64,000 nucleotides of DNA, from the NCBI GenBank assembly GCA_017617615.1, contig JAFZVV010000007.1:1-64000 (forward strand). The letters are read 5' to 3'. The stretch comes from Prevotella sp. (GTDB lineage Bacteria; Bacteroidota; Bacteroidia; Bacteroidales; Bacteroidaceae). Each line of letters starts with the position of its first letter. The first letter of the stretch is position 1. The translations under genes were made by a program, and so were the position numbers. The notes under the pieces were generated by a model. That model searched no databases and was not told the origin of the DNA. It worked only from the letters and a program-made list of their open reading frames with translations. This document shows, in pieces, positions 17,601 through 26,384 of the stretch.

Positions 17601-18595
17601 ACCGAGCCATTGACAAGCTGCTGACAGAGGACAGCACCGTGACAGCAGGGCATCCTGGTGGAAAACTGTTGCTCACGGGAGGCACGGGATTCCTGGGCAT
17701 CCACCTTTTGCGCCACCTCCTCTCCTCAGGCAAATGGGAGATAACATGCATGATACGCTGCCCTGACATGGAAGAAGCGTGGCAAAGGCTACGCGAACGA
17801 TGGGCGTACTATTTCGACGAGACGTTGCCCGAAGAGCATCTGGCAGGCATCGTTTACGGTGACCTCACATCGGAAAAGAGCATCATGACACTGGCCAGAA
17901 AGACGTATGACCTAGTGGTGAACTGCGCTGCCGACATTAGGTTCTATGCCAAAGACGACAACATCCGCCAGGTGAACAGCAAGGGGGTGGAATACCTTGC
18001 ACAAATGTGCGCCAACACCCAGACACCACTCATTCATATCTCGACCCTGAGCGTGGGCGGATTCGGCAGCAACAGCGGCCTTCCCACCCTCACCCCACGG
18101 ATGCTTTACCGACGACAACGGTTCTACGACCAATACTCCAGAGCGAAATTCATGGCAGAGAGATACCTGCTCGAAAAGATGGCACATGGTAAACTCAAGG
18201 GCACCATCATCCGTATGGGGCACCTCACACCAACGGTACACGGGAAGACACCATGCCACGCCCCCGATGGCCTGCTTCCCGCTGCCCTCCATGCCATGGC
18301 CGACATTGGGGGAATCCCCGCGTCGGCACAACACATCATGGTGGGGACTATTGCCGTAGACCAGGCTGCAGCACGTATCGAAGAAATCATCACGTCGACG
18401 GAAGTCCGTCGGGTATGGCATGTAGGCGATGAGAATCGGCGACCTCTGATAGACCTGGCAGAACACCTCGCCGGCAAGCCATTGCAAGTGATGGGCGACG
18501 AGGCCTTTGCCGAGCAACTGCGCAACACCACCGGTTCACAACTGCTGGCACCGTTGTTCGAAGCCCTCTCACACAAGAAACCACCAACCCCATAA
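14612..18595 (+). CDS. Single-module nonribosomal peptide synthetase, C-A-T-R
   Basis: The 1327-residue protein has four domains in order. A condensation domain (about 1-420) has the active-site HHSIADG at 130-136. An adenylation domain (about 435-900) has YTSGTTGTPKG at 571-581, YGPTE at 701-705, YHTGDLVRW near 786, GRKDNQVKIDG at 804-814 and the catalytic lysine K893. A carrier domain carries the phosphopantetheine serine S946 in NLGGTSL. A terminal thioester reductase of the SDR type (about 1015-1327) has the NADPH loop GGTGFLG at 1023-1029 and Y1175/K1179 (YSRAK). Such an enzyme should join an acyl or aminoacyl donor to one amino acid and release it reductively as an aldehyde or alcohol. 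Aligned by eye to GrsA, the specificity code reads D-A-E-N-C-G-T-V-D-K, which I cannot assign. All catalytic motifs are intact. Confidence 0.95.
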   Translation: MTTYPLLDSQLGILLACGSRPHSTAWNLPSVIEFDKTVDVMQLMEAMGRICAARPELHIQFVRTASGEIRQYADTAMPIPLDLKRMTNEEANAYMREGFVRPFTLFGKEALCRFEIVQTDTRVLLLSDLHHSIADGFTIAGRLMGNDVAAAYGHHPLILPRMTLFDWAQHEHEMLQTPVYERAKAYYQELFANCDATHLFATASDAWGKRLSTCFRTNIEHIRKWCEKHDASPHHLLMAAFCLTLSKLSHQKSMVFSTINHGRYDKRLSAAYGMFVSTIPFVVDIDEEMTIYDLMAQIKRRLMQGLRHRTYPYTHFCQDIGIIPRVSFAFQSDGLLEQAIIDGKRFKGWQLTGNETANDLSVTVYTVETDYEVRIDASDALYQTADLERFGHAMHECLGRLMEDDRHPIGQTDIIDSQQKTHLLALSKGEQTDIPRGETVVSLFLRQADKTPEALAVDDTRQTLTYDMLRQQSGALAQWLKTAGVGNGTFVGIDTKPCCAFLVGTLAIMRAGGAYVPIAPNLPPKRRQHIIDDAAITIILDEDSITTHSTAHPTADTINLSQPQGAAYMIYTSGTTGTPKGVVIRHEGLTNLIHFCVRRWPLTPKSRIACHATMAFDASVEDLFPVLTIGGCVMPVPEEIRTDIDALARFIDEHHITGGCYTTNLGVALARSHPLHVDYLCVGGERLLTNPSVEGRVYNTYGPTEFTVDATYCELEKGKTYDDIPIGRPLDNCHAFVTDPYGRLLPQGAVGELWLAGPQTAAGYWNDPELTARKFTACSFYDGTVYHTGDLVRWNDDGMLEYVGRKDNQVKIDGIRINFEETERRMLDIPGIIHAAVVAHEMNGKTRLLAYYTTGHDITEKEIVSMLRLWLPPQMIPTRFIALEEMPLTPSGKTDRRRLPRYMPDTIPGEAPRNDTEAALCMLFSALLDEKTIAATDNFFNLGGTSLIAMQLVTEARKKGIELNYSDIFDYPTPRLLASQTAAQDTDGNEDIDGYDYRAIDKLLTEDSTVTAGHPGGKLLLTGGTGFLGIHLLRHLLSSGKWEITCMIRCPDMEEAWQRLRERWAYYFDETLPEEHLAGIVYGDLTSEKSIMTLARKTYDLVVNCAADIRFYAKDDNIRQVNSKGVEYLAQMCANTQTPLIHISTLSVGGFGSNSGLPTLTPRMLYRRQRFYDQYSRAKFMAERYLLEKMAHGKLKGTIIRMGHLTPTVHGKTPCHAPDGLLPAALHAMADIGGIPASAQHIMVGTIAVDQAAARIEEIITSTEVRRVWHVGDENRRPLIDLAEHLAGKPLQVMGDEAFAEQLRNTTGSQLLAPLFEALSHKKPPTP

Positions 18596-18605
18596 TCCAC
18601 GGTTC

Positions 18606-19613
18606 ATGAGATACCCCAATGCCATAACCATCATCAGCGCTGCCATGCACCTCGTCGTCGACGGGCTGTGCCTCTGCACGCTATACCTCCTGTCTCCGGT
18701 CTTCGAGACATGGAACCTCATCGGCATCTTCATGACTTACAATATCCTCGCATTCCTAACCCAACCCCTCACCGGGCATCTCGCCGACCATTCACAGCAG
18801 AAACACTGGATGCTGCTGGCTGCCGTGCTCCTACTCATCGCAGGAGTGGCAGTGGCAGCCGTAACCATTCACCACGGCCAATACACCTCAGCGCTCGGCA
18901 TGCTCCCCACTGCCACGTTGCTGGGCATAGGCAACTCGTTCTTCCATACCTGGGGAGGAAAACAGGTGGCGATGAAGACACACAACGACATCAGGGCACT
19001 TGGCGTCTTCGTATCTACAGGTGCCTTCGGACTGGCCATAGGTGCCGTGTTCTGCTCATGGGCGCTACTCTTCGCCTTTCTGCTTATACTATGTGGCCTG
19101 GCCATGACCTATCTCACCATAGACTTCCAGAACGATGCCTCGACAACGGGAACGGCAGGAAAGTGGACAGACTTCCGATCAACAACAAAGACCACCGACG
19201 GCAAGGGCGCTGATGAGGAGACGCACTATGCAACGATGGTAGCCACCATGGCAATTGCCATCCTGATGCTGCTTGTGATGTTACGCTCGTGGGTGGGTGA
19301 CGACTTCACCACCGGCATAGAAAAGAACGACACCCTCATCCTCGCCATCGGGACCGTCGCCATGCTGGGGAAGATGGCGGGTGGATGGCTAAGCCGATGG
19401 ATGGGCATCGTGAGGGCGATGGTCTGTGTGCTCGTAGTGGTGCTGGCATGTATGCTGTGCCACAACAGCCATTTTGCCATAGCCCTGGCAGGACTCTTCG
19501 CCATCAACTGCACCATGCCCGTCACGCTCTATCTGGCGAATGTCGTACTCAAAGACCATGAAGGACTCGCTTTCGGACTGCTCGCCGCTGCGCTGATCGT
19601 GGTCTTATTTTAG
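18606..19613 (+). CDS. MFS-like membrane transporter in the NRPS locus
   Basis: The start at 18606 (MRYPNAITII) lies 10 bp after the NRPS stop; an upstream in-frame ATG would run into the NRPS gene and adds a non-membrane tail. The 335-residue product has about 10 transmembrane helices. LTGHLADHSQQKHWM resembles the MFS loop 2-3 motif (G-x-L-A-D-R), and GIGNSFFHTWGGKQVAM resembles the helix-4/5 region of fosmidomycin-resistance-type MFS transporters. It is shorter than the usual 400 residues. The tight spacing suggests it exports the NRPS product or protects the cell from it; that role is inference. A hydrophilic central loop (about residues 175-215) separates the two halves. Confidence 0.8.
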   Translation: MRYPNAITIISAAMHLVVDGLCLCTLYLLSPVFETWNLIGIFMTYNILAFLTQPLTGHLADHSQQKHWMLLAAVLLLIAGVAVAAVTIHHGQYTSALGMLPTATLLGIGNSFFHTWGGKQVAMKTHNDIRALGVFVSTGAFGLAIGAVFCSWALLFAFLLILCGLAMTYLTIDFQNDASTTGTAGKWTDFRSTTKTTDGKGADEETHYATMVATMAIAILMLLVMLRSWVGDDFTTGIEKNDTLILAIGTVAMLGKMAGGWLSRWMGIVRAMVCVLVVVLACMLCHNSHFAIALAGLFAINCTMPVTLYLANVVLKDHEGLAFGLLAAALIVVLF

Positions 19614-19680
19614 ATTCAAAATTGAAAATTGAAGATTCAAAATGAAAAATGAAGATTCTAAATTGAAAATTGAATTTTCC
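19613..19680. repeat. Low-complexity A+T microrepeat
   Basis: The spacer after the transporter repeats variants of ATTGAAAATTGAAGATTCAAAAT in about 9-12-base units and ends with the near-perfect palindrome GAAAATTGAATTTTC. It contains no gene. It may supply the -33 box of the following promoter. Confidence 0.6.
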
Positions 19681-19692
19681 TCTTTATATTTG
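19663..19692 (+). promoter_or_regulatory. Internal promoter before the small membrane protein and addAB
   Basis: TTG (19663-19665), 19 bp, TATATTTG (19685-19692) fits the Bacteroides consensus. The -7 box ends only 5 bp before the ATG at 19698, so transcripts from here would be almost leaderless for that gene or serve mainly the downstream helicase-nuclease genes. Confidence 0.5.
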
Positions 19693-19697
19693 GAATA

Positions 19698-20039
19698 ATG
19701 ATTGAATACGGAATAGTATTTGCTGCGATATCAACAGTCCTCATCGAGTTTCTTGTGCTCTGGGGCATGGGAGAGCGACGGCATCGGGTGTTGTGGGCAT
19801 CGGTGGTAGTCAATATCCTGACCAACGTGCCGCTCAACCTCTACATTCTCGACAACCACCCCAACATGACGGGCATCCTGCTGCTCGAAGGCATCGTGGT
19901 CGTGGTGGAAGCAGCATGGTTCTATCTTTTCACGAAAGACCTGCGACAGTCGACAGCCTACAGCGTGCTCTGCAATGCCATCAGTTTCCTCACCGGATTA
20001 CTGATAGAAACGATTCTCGTTATGCTTGAAATCATTTAG
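19698..20039 (+). CDS. Small four-helix membrane protein
   Basis: This 113-residue protein is made almost entirely of hydrophobic helices: VFAAISTVLIEFLVLWGM, VLWASVVVNILTNVPLNLYIL, GILLLEGIVVVVEAAWFYLF and VLCNAISFLTGLLIETILVML. Short charged connectors (GERRHR, TKDLRQS) give it an orientation but no enzymatic motif. I do not recognise the family. It lies between the NRPS-associated transporter (84 bp upstream) and the helicase gene (3 bp downstream), so it may be read with either group. A link to product export is possible but unproven. Confidence 0.7.
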   Translation: MIEYGIVFAAISTVLIEFLVLWGMGERRHRVLWASVVVNILTNVPLNLYILDNHPNMTGILLLEGIVVVVEAAWFYLFTKDLRQSTAYSVLCNAISFLTGLLIETILVMLEII

Positions 20040-20042
20040 CCT

Positions 20043-23000
20043 ATGACACCTCAACAACCCATAAAGCGAAAGCCACTTACCGTGTACAAAGCCAGTGCCG
20101 GTAGCGGAAAGACCTTCACCCTCGCCGTAGAGTATATCAAACAATTGATAGACAATCCCCTCTTCTATCGCAACATCCTTGCCGTCACCTTCACCAACAA
20201 AGCCACTGAAGAGATGAAGATGAGAATTCTCAGCCAACTCAACGGTCTGGCTCATGGCTACAGCGACTCGCAGGACTACATGGACAAGATTACCAAGGAA
20301 CTGGGATGCGATGAACAGAAGGTGAAGCAAAATGCCACGACGGCACTCACTAACATCATACACGACTACTCTGCCTTCCGGGTGGAGACGATAGACAAGT
20401 TCTTCCAACGCGTGCTGCGCAACCTCGCCCGTGAACTCGACCTCACCGCCAACCTGCGTATAGAACTCAACGACAAGGAAGTGGAACAACTGGCCGTCGA
20501 CACGATGATTGAATCGCTTAACGAGAAGGACAACGTGATGGAATGGCTGATGAGATATATCCTGGAAAGCATTGGTGAAGACAAGGGATGGGACATCATC
20601 ACAAAACTGAAGGTTTTCGGCGAGAACATCTTCAAGGATGCCTACAAGGCCAAACGCGACAAGTTGCACGACTTCATGACAGACCCGAAATATTTCGACC
20701 AGGTGCGAGCTCAACTAAACCAGATGAAGAAAGCGTGCGAGCAAAAGATTCCCCATTTAGCCACGCCCTTCTTCGAAGCCACGAAAGGCTATGGCATAGG
20801 AGATTTCAGCCAAGGGCAAAGAGGGGTCTATGGCTTCTTCGAAAAATTGCGCTCAGGAGAAATACCCAATACTACGAGCAATACCCTACTCAACTACACC
20901 AAATCGGCAGAGGCCTGGCCGAAAAAGGGACCGCATCACGCTGCCATCAAGGCATTGGCAGAAACAAAACTGATGGGTATCCTCGACAATGCCATCAGAG
21001 AGACAGAGGAATGTGCCAGACTGATAAAATCGGTAACGGTGACGCAAAGAAACCTCAACCAGTTGCGGTTGCTCGGCAATATCGAGGCGATGGTGCACCA
21101 ACTGAACACAGCATCAAACCGATTCCTGCTCAGCGACACCCAGGGGATGCTCAACAGACTCATCGACGGCAGCGACAGTCCGTTCATCTTCGAGAAAATC
21201 GGTGCGCCACTACGGAGCATCATGATAGACGAGTTCCAGGACACAGGCGCGCTGCAATGGGACAACTTCAAAGTGCTGCTCAACGAGTGCATGAGCCATG
21301 GCACCAACAACCTGATTGTAGGTGACGTGAAACAGAGCATCTACCGCTGGCGCGATGGTGACTGGCGGTTGCTCAACGGCATCAAAAAGGAATTCCACGA
21401 CGATGACTCACTGATTGAGGTGTTGCCCCTCGGCACCAACTACCGTTCGTGCTGGAAAATTATCGACTTCAACAACAAATTCTTCATCCTTGCCGCGAAA
21501 GAAGAAAAAGAACGGCTACAAAAAATCGTGGGAGACGAGGCCGAAGAACTGGGCATCGCCTATGCCGACGTGCACCAAGAAGTGCCGGAAAAGAAAGACG
21601 ATACCGGTTACGTGCGCATTGAGATGATGGATGCCGACACCGAGGATGACACCATCATGGAACACATTGCCGATATCATCAGGCAACTCCTCAATAAAGG
21701 CATACCACAAAACAAGATTACCATACTCGCACGAAACAACAGCGAGATTGAGGATACCGCACACTACTTCCAGAACAATGTGCCGGAAGTGAGCATCGTA
21801 TCCGACGAGGCGTTCCTCCTCGGCACTTCCATCGCCGTGAAAATCATCGTGGATGCCTTGCGGCTGATGGCCAACGAGAAAGACAGACTCTGCGCTGCCA
21901 CGCTGGCAAAGAACTACCAAAACGCCATCATGGAAGCTGACAACTGCGACTATCTGCTGATTGGCGAAGACAAGGAGAGCGAACTTCAACTCCCCCTGGC
22001 GCACCTGCTGCCGGAAGGGTTCCGCAGTACCGAAGACCTCGCACACCTGCGCACGCTGCCTCTCACCGACCTCTCAGAAGCCATCTACGACCTCTTCGGC
22101 CTGCATAAACTCAAAGGTCAGAGCGCGTATATCTGTACCTTCTATGACAAACTGGCAGACTATCTCAAAGACAACCCATCGGATATTGACCGGTTCCTCG
22201 ACGTATGGGACGAGACCCTATACAAGGAGAAGATACACGGCGACCAGGTTAACGGCGTGCGCATGATGACCATCCACAAGAGCAAAGGACTGGAAAGCGA
22301 CAACATCATCTTACCCTTCGGTGACTGGAAACTGGAGAAAGGAGGCAATGTGTTATGGTGCGAGAGCGATGTGAAACCGTTCAACATGCTCCCTGTGCTA
22401 CCCATCAACTACAGCAAGACGCAAATGGTAGGAACGCTCTACGAGAAAGACTACAATCATGAGCACCTGCAAACCAGCGTCGACAACCTGAACCTGCTCT
22501 ACGTGGCTTTCACCAGGGCGAAACGACGGCTTTTCGTCATGGGGAAAATGAGGAAAAAAACGAAAGAAGAAAAGAAAGATGGCAAGCCCTCACCTATTAT
22601 GCGAAGCGAACTCATCTGCGATTGCCTGCCAGCGTTATCGAGGCAGTTGGAAGGGTGCGTGTTGGAAATAGGCGAAAACGATGAGATGACCTTTGAATAC
22701 GGCCAATGCTTTGAGGAGGAGAAAAAGAAAGAAAAAGAGGAAAGCCAGAACGTGTTCCTCATGCCTGAACAAGGCCATACGTTTGCCATTACATCGTATC
22801 CCTCACGCGCGAAATTCAGACAGAGCAACAGCAGCCGAGCCTTCACCACTACTGAAGAGGAAGAACTGCTGCGCGCCGAATACATCAGCCGTGGCAACCT
22901 GTTGCATGCCATCTTCTCACGGCTGAGAGACATCGAAGACATCGACCGTGTGCTACAGCAACTCACCAACGAAGGCATACTCTACGATGAAGTGCCCGAA

Positions 23001-23318
23001 GAAGAACTGCGCCTGCTGCTGAACAGGGCTCTCTCGAACCCGAAGGTGAGGAAGTGGTTCTCACCGCACTGGAAACTGCACAACGAATGTACCATACTAT
23101 GTAAGGACCCGACGACAGGCCTCGCCAAGGAATGCCGTCCCGACCGTGTGATGACCGACAGCAAGAAGACCATCGTCGTAGACTATAAGTTCGGCAAGCC
23201 AGATAATGAGCATAAGAAACAAGTGCTGTTCTACAAAGAACAACTCGTTGCCATGGGGCACCATGACGTGGAAGGCTACCTGTGGTATGTATCGAGAAAC
23301 AAAGTGGTACCAGTGTGA
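20043..23318 (+). CDS. AddA/RecB-like UvrD-family helicase-nuclease
   Basis: This 1091-residue SF1A helicase with a C-terminal nuclease probably works with the next gene product in processing double-strand breaks for RecA loading. Helicase motifs appear in order: KASAGSGKTFTL (Walker A, residues 17-24), VTFTNKATEEM (Ia), IMIDEFQDTG (II), VGDVKQSIYRWRDG (III), GTNYRS (IV), MTIHKSKGLE (V) and LYVAFTRAKRRL (VI). Near the C-terminus a PD-(D/E)XK nuclease core, RPDRVMTDSKKTIVVDYKFGK, contains D and DYK. It is 3 bp after the small membrane protein and 23 bp before the AddB-like gene. It could equally be named RecB-like; the AddA-type partnering is judged from its neighbour. Confidence 0.92.
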   Translation: MTPQQPIKRKPLTVYKASAGSGKTFTLAVEYIKQLIDNPLFYRNILAVTFTNKATEEMKMRILSQLNGLAHGYSDSQDYMDKITKELGCDEQKVKQNATTALTNIIHDYSAFRVETIDKFFQRVLRNLARELDLTANLRIELNDKEVEQLAVDTMIESLNEKDNVMEWLMRYILESIGEDKGWDIITKLKVFGENIFKDAYKAKRDKLHDFMTDPKYFDQVRAQLNQMKKACEQKIPHLATPFFEATKGYGIGDFSQGQRGVYGFFEKLRSGEIPNTTSNTLLNYTKSAEAWPKKGPHHAAIKALAETKLMGILDNAIRETEECARLIKSVTVTQRNLNQLRLLGNIEAMVHQLNTASNRFLLSDTQGMLNRLIDGSDSPFIFEKIGAPLRSIMIDEFQDTGALQWDNFKVLLNECMSHGTNNLIVGDVKQSIYRWRDGDWRLLNGIKKEFHDDDSLIEVLPLGTNYRSCWKIIDFNNKFFILAAKEEKERLQKIVGDEAEELGIAYADVHQEVPEKKDDTGYVRIEMMDADTEDDTIMEHIADIIRQLLNKGIPQNKITILARNNSEIEDTAHYFQNNVPEVSIVSDEAFLLGTSIAVKIIVDALRLMANEKDRLCAATLAKNYQNAIMEADNCDYLLIGEDKESELQLPLAHLLPEGFRSTEDLAHLRTLPLTDLSEAIYDLFGLHKLKGQSAYICTFYDKLADYLKDNPSDIDRFLDVWDETLYKEKIHGDQVNGVRMMTIHKSKGLESDNIILPFGDWKLEKGGNVLWCESDVKPFNMLPVLPINYSKTQMVGTLYEKDYNHEHLQTSVDNLNLLYVAFTRAKRRLFVMGKMRKKTKEEKKDGKPSPIMRSELICDCLPALSRQLEGCVLEIGENDEMTFEYGQCFEEEKKKEKEESQNVFLMPEQGHTFAITSYPSRAKFRQSNSSRAFTTTEEEELLRAEYISRGNLLHAIFSRLRDIEDIDRVLQQLTNEGILYDEVPEEELRLLLNRALSNPKVRKWFSPHWKLHNECTILCKDPTTGLAKECRPDRVMTDSKKTIVVDYKFGKPDNEHKKQVLFYKEQLVAMGHHDVEGYLWYVSRNKVVPV

Positions 23319-23341
23319 CCATCCAACAAAAAATGAAGATT

Positions 23342-26314
23342 ATGGAAAAGAACACTCCTTTCTTGAGATATGTGGCAGAAGACCTCCTGAAACGATATGG
23401 GCACGACATGTCGGCCGTGACCGTGGTATTCCCCAACAAACGCGCCTCGCTGTTCATCAACGAGCACCTCGCCGCACTCACCGACAAGCCCATCTGGAGT
23501 CCTACCTATACCACCATCAGCGAGATGCTGCAGGACAAGTCGGACCTCATCATCGCCGATGACATCAAACTGGTGTGCGACCTGCACAAGAGTTTCAACC
23601 AATGTACCGGCAGTACGGAAACGCTCGACCAGTTCTATGGATGGGGAACCGTACTGCTGTCGGACTTCGACGACATCGACAAGTGCATGGCCAAAGCCAC
23701 CGACGTGTTCTCCAACCTCCGCGACCTGCATGCCTACGACAATGTCAGTTACCTGAATCCGCAGCAGATTGAAGTGCTGAAACAATTCTTCGACACCTTC
23801 GACGAGAACCACAACAGCCGGCTGCAAGAGAAATTCCTCAAGTTGTGGAGCCATTTCGGTGAGGTGTATACCGACTTCAACGAACGGTTGCGCAAACAGG
23901 GACTCACCTACGAGGGAGCACTCTATCGCAGCGTGGTGGGCGATGAGCGCATCAGTTTCGGTGACGGCCCGTACCTGATGGTGGGGTTCAACGCCCTGCA
24001 AGAGGTGGAACGGCAACTGTTCCTTCGCCTGAAGCGAGAGAGCAACGCCCTCTTCTACTGGGACTTCGACAAATACTATATCGGCGACGAGACACGACCC
24101 AACGAAGCCGGCACGTTTGTAAAGAATGCGCTGCTCAGTTTTCCCAACGCCTTCGACAACGACAACGACGCCATCTACGATAATTTAGCCAACGGCAAGC
24201 ATATCCGCTTCATCGGTGCACCCACGGGTAACGTGCAGGCCCGCTACGTGGGCGAATGGCTCAGCAACGACGACAGGGTGAAAGCCGGCAACAAGAGTGC
24301 TGTGGTGATGTGCGACGAGACGCTGCTCCCCACTGTAGTGCACAGCATCCCCCCCACGGTGAGCGACCTGAACATCACCACGGGGTTCCCCCTGTCGCAT
24401 ACGTCGGCAGCATCGCTGCTGTCGCTCTTGCTCGACCTCAACATGTACGGCATGCGCGGCAACCAATACCGCCAGAAATACGTGAATGCCGTACTTCGTC
24501 ATCCCTATGCCATGTTCATCTCGACAAAGGCTACAGAGGTAATAGAAGACATCACCAAGCGCCACCGCTATTACCCCAGGCGCGATGAACTGTCCAAGGA
24601 CGATGGGCTGCGACTGCTTTTCAGGGACCTGAGCCAGAACAACGGCAGCCACACCTACAACGAGTTGGAAACCATCAACGAATGGCTGCTCGAACTGCTG
24701 AAAGGCATCGCCATCGAGGCACATCAGCAAAAGCCCGACAGCCCATTCGACCATGAGTCGATATTCCGCGTATATACCCTCATGAACAAGATGAGCGGAC
24801 TGGTGAAGGCCGGTGACCTCATGACCGACAAGGTGACCTACTTCAGGCTCATCAAACAGGTGATAAGTGCCACACGTGTGCCCTATCATGGAGAACCGGC
24901 AGTGGGGTTGCAGGTGATGGGGGTCCTCGAAACCCGCAACCTCGACTTCAACCATCTGCTGGTGCTCTCGTGCAACGAGGGCAACATGCCACAGGGTGCC
25001 AATCTCTCGTCGTTTATCCCTCAGTCTATCCGAAAGGCCTACGGGTTGTCGACCATCGACTACAGCGTGAGCCTCTACGCCTATTATTTCTATCGGATGA
25101 TACAACGGGCGAAAGACGTGACCATCATGTATGTGAATGCCGCCGACAACAAGAACACCGGTGAGATGAGCCGCTTCATGCTCCAACTGATGGTGGAGAG
25201 CGGACTGAAGATAGAGCGCATGGCGCTGCACACCGAACAGGTGCCCGTGATGTGGGAGAAACGCCCTATAGAAAAGACGCCAGAGGTGTATGGGAGACTG
25301 AAGAAGAAAGACTACCTCTCGCCTACTTCCATCAACCGTTATCTCCGTTGCGGACTGCAATTCTACTACTACGACATCGCGGGAATCAAGGAGCCGGAAG
25401 ACGACAGCGACGAAATAGACAACCGCATCTTCGGCACTATCTTCCACAATGCCTCAATGTTCATCTACGATAGCATCACGGGAGTAGACCGGGAGAAGGT
25501 CGACAAAGCCCATCCCTTCTCAGCAACAGGCCATAGGGTGGAGAAAAAGCAGATTGAAAACGTTATCCATTCGGAAGAGATGATCAAGAGAGCGGTGGAC
25601 AAAGCCTTCTGCCAGGACCTCTTCAAGGTAGAAAAAGGAGAAAGCCCTGCCTACAACGGACTGCAACTCATCCACCGCGACGTGATTGTGCACTACCTGA
25701 AACAACTGCTCACCATTGACAGCCAACTGGCTCCTTTCACCATCCGTGGACTGGAAGGCAAGGTGACGGGCACCATCATGGCAAAAACCCAAGAGGGCGA
25801 GGTGAAAGTCAGGGTCGGCGGCTACATCGACCGTCTGGATGAAGTGACGGGAAATGACGGTGTGCGACGACTCAGGGTGCTTGACTACAAGACCGGCAGC
25901 AAAGAATTGAAACCACTTTCGGGCATGGACGACGTATTCTCGCCCGAGAAGATCGATAAGCACAGCGACTATTACCTGCAAGCCATGCTCTATTCCTGGA
26001 TAGTAAGCCAATCGGCCGAGTTGAACCCACAACAGTTGCCCGTCAGTCCGGCACTGCTGTTCATCCAGCATGCCGGAGCCAAAGACTACTCCCCCACGCT
26101 GAAATTCAGTTTTGGAAAGGGAAAGACAAAGGAAACGAAAGAAATCAGCGACATGTGCGAATTCAACGACGAGATGGAAGAGCGGCTCAGTCAACTCTTA
26201 GGCGAAATCTACGAGCCTTCACACCCCTTTATGCCCACAGAAGACAAGAATAACTGCAAGCACTGTCCCTACAAGCAACTGTGTGGGGTAATGGTAAAAC
26301 GACAAGAAAACTAA
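23342..26314 (+). CDS. AddB-like nuclease with Fe-S cluster motif
   Basis: The protein (about 990 residues) is the second subunit of an AddAB-type complex. The N-terminal half is a degenerate helicase fold (SAVTVVFPNKRASLFINEHL); the C-terminus is a PD-(D/E)XK nuclease with the core LRVLDYKTGSKEL. A cysteine in RYLRCGLQFYYY and the distal CKHCPYKQLCG supply the four ligands of the 4Fe-4S cluster that marks AddB nucleases. I set the start at 23342 (MEKNTPFLRY); 23333 (MKIMEKN) is nearly as good, while the longer frame overlaps addA. A strong bidirectional terminator follows. Confidence 0.9.
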   Translation: MEKNTPFLRYVAEDLLKRYGHDMSAVTVVFPNKRASLFINEHLAALTDKPIWSPTYTTISEMLQDKSDLIIADDIKLVCDLHKSFNQCTGSTETLDQFYGWGTVLLSDFDDIDKCMAKATDVFSNLRDLHAYDNVSYLNPQQIEVLKQFFDTFDENHNSRLQEKFLKLWSHFGEVYTDFNERLRKQGLTYEGALYRSVVGDERISFGDGPYLMVGFNALQEVERQLFLRLKRESNALFYWDFDKYYIGDETRPNEAGTFVKNALLSFPNAFDNDNDAIYDNLANGKHIRFIGAPTGNVQARYVGEWLSNDDRVKAGNKSAVVMCDETLLPTVVHSIPPTVSDLNITTGFPLSHTSAASLLSLLLDLNMYGMRGNQYRQKYVNAVLRHPYAMFISTKATEVIEDITKRHRYYPRRDELSKDDGLRLLFRDLSQNNGSHTYNELETINEWLLELLKGIAIEAHQQKPDSPFDHESIFRVYTLMNKMSGLVKAGDLMTDKVTYFRLIKQVISATRVPYHGEPAVGLQVMGVLETRNLDFNHLLVLSCNEGNMPQGANLSSFIPQSIRKAYGLSTIDYSVSLYAYYFYRMIQRAKDVTIMYVNAADNKNTGEMSRFMLQLMVESGLKIERMALHTEQVPVMWEKRPIEKTPEVYGRLKKKDYLSPTSINRYLRCGLQFYYYDIAGIKEPEDDSDEIDNRIFGTIFHNASMFIYDSITGVDREKVDKAHPFSATGHRVEKKQIENVIHSEEMIKRAVDKAFCQDLFKVEKGESPAYNGLQLIHRDVIVHYLKQLLTIDSQLAPFTIRGLEGKVTGTIMAKTQEGEVKVRVGGYIDRLDEVTGNDGVRRLRVLDYKTGSKELKPLSGMDDVFSPEKIDKHSDYYLQAMLYSWIVSQSAELNPQQLPVSPALLFIQHAGAKDYSPTLKFSFGKGKTKETKEISDMCEFNDEMEERLSQLLGEIYEPSHPFMPTEDKNNCKHCPYKQLCGVMVKRQEN

Positions 26315-26329
26315 ACACAAGGAAACAGA

Positions 26330-26368
26330 AAAACAGAGGTACGGAAAAGAACTCCGTACCTCTGTTTT
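26330..26368. terminator. Bidirectional intrinsic terminator
   Basis: A perfect 16-bp stem (26330-26345 with 26353-26368) around the loop AAAGAAC is flanked by A-run and T-run, so it terminates both the addAB operon on the plus strand and galE on the minus strand. Confidence 0.92.
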
Positions 26369-26384
26369 ATGGTGTTGACATCAA

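Noticed and set aside
24185..25447. 420-codon open frame antisense to the AddB-like gene
   Set aside because: Lies entirely inside a well-supported gene on the other strand and has no domain pattern.
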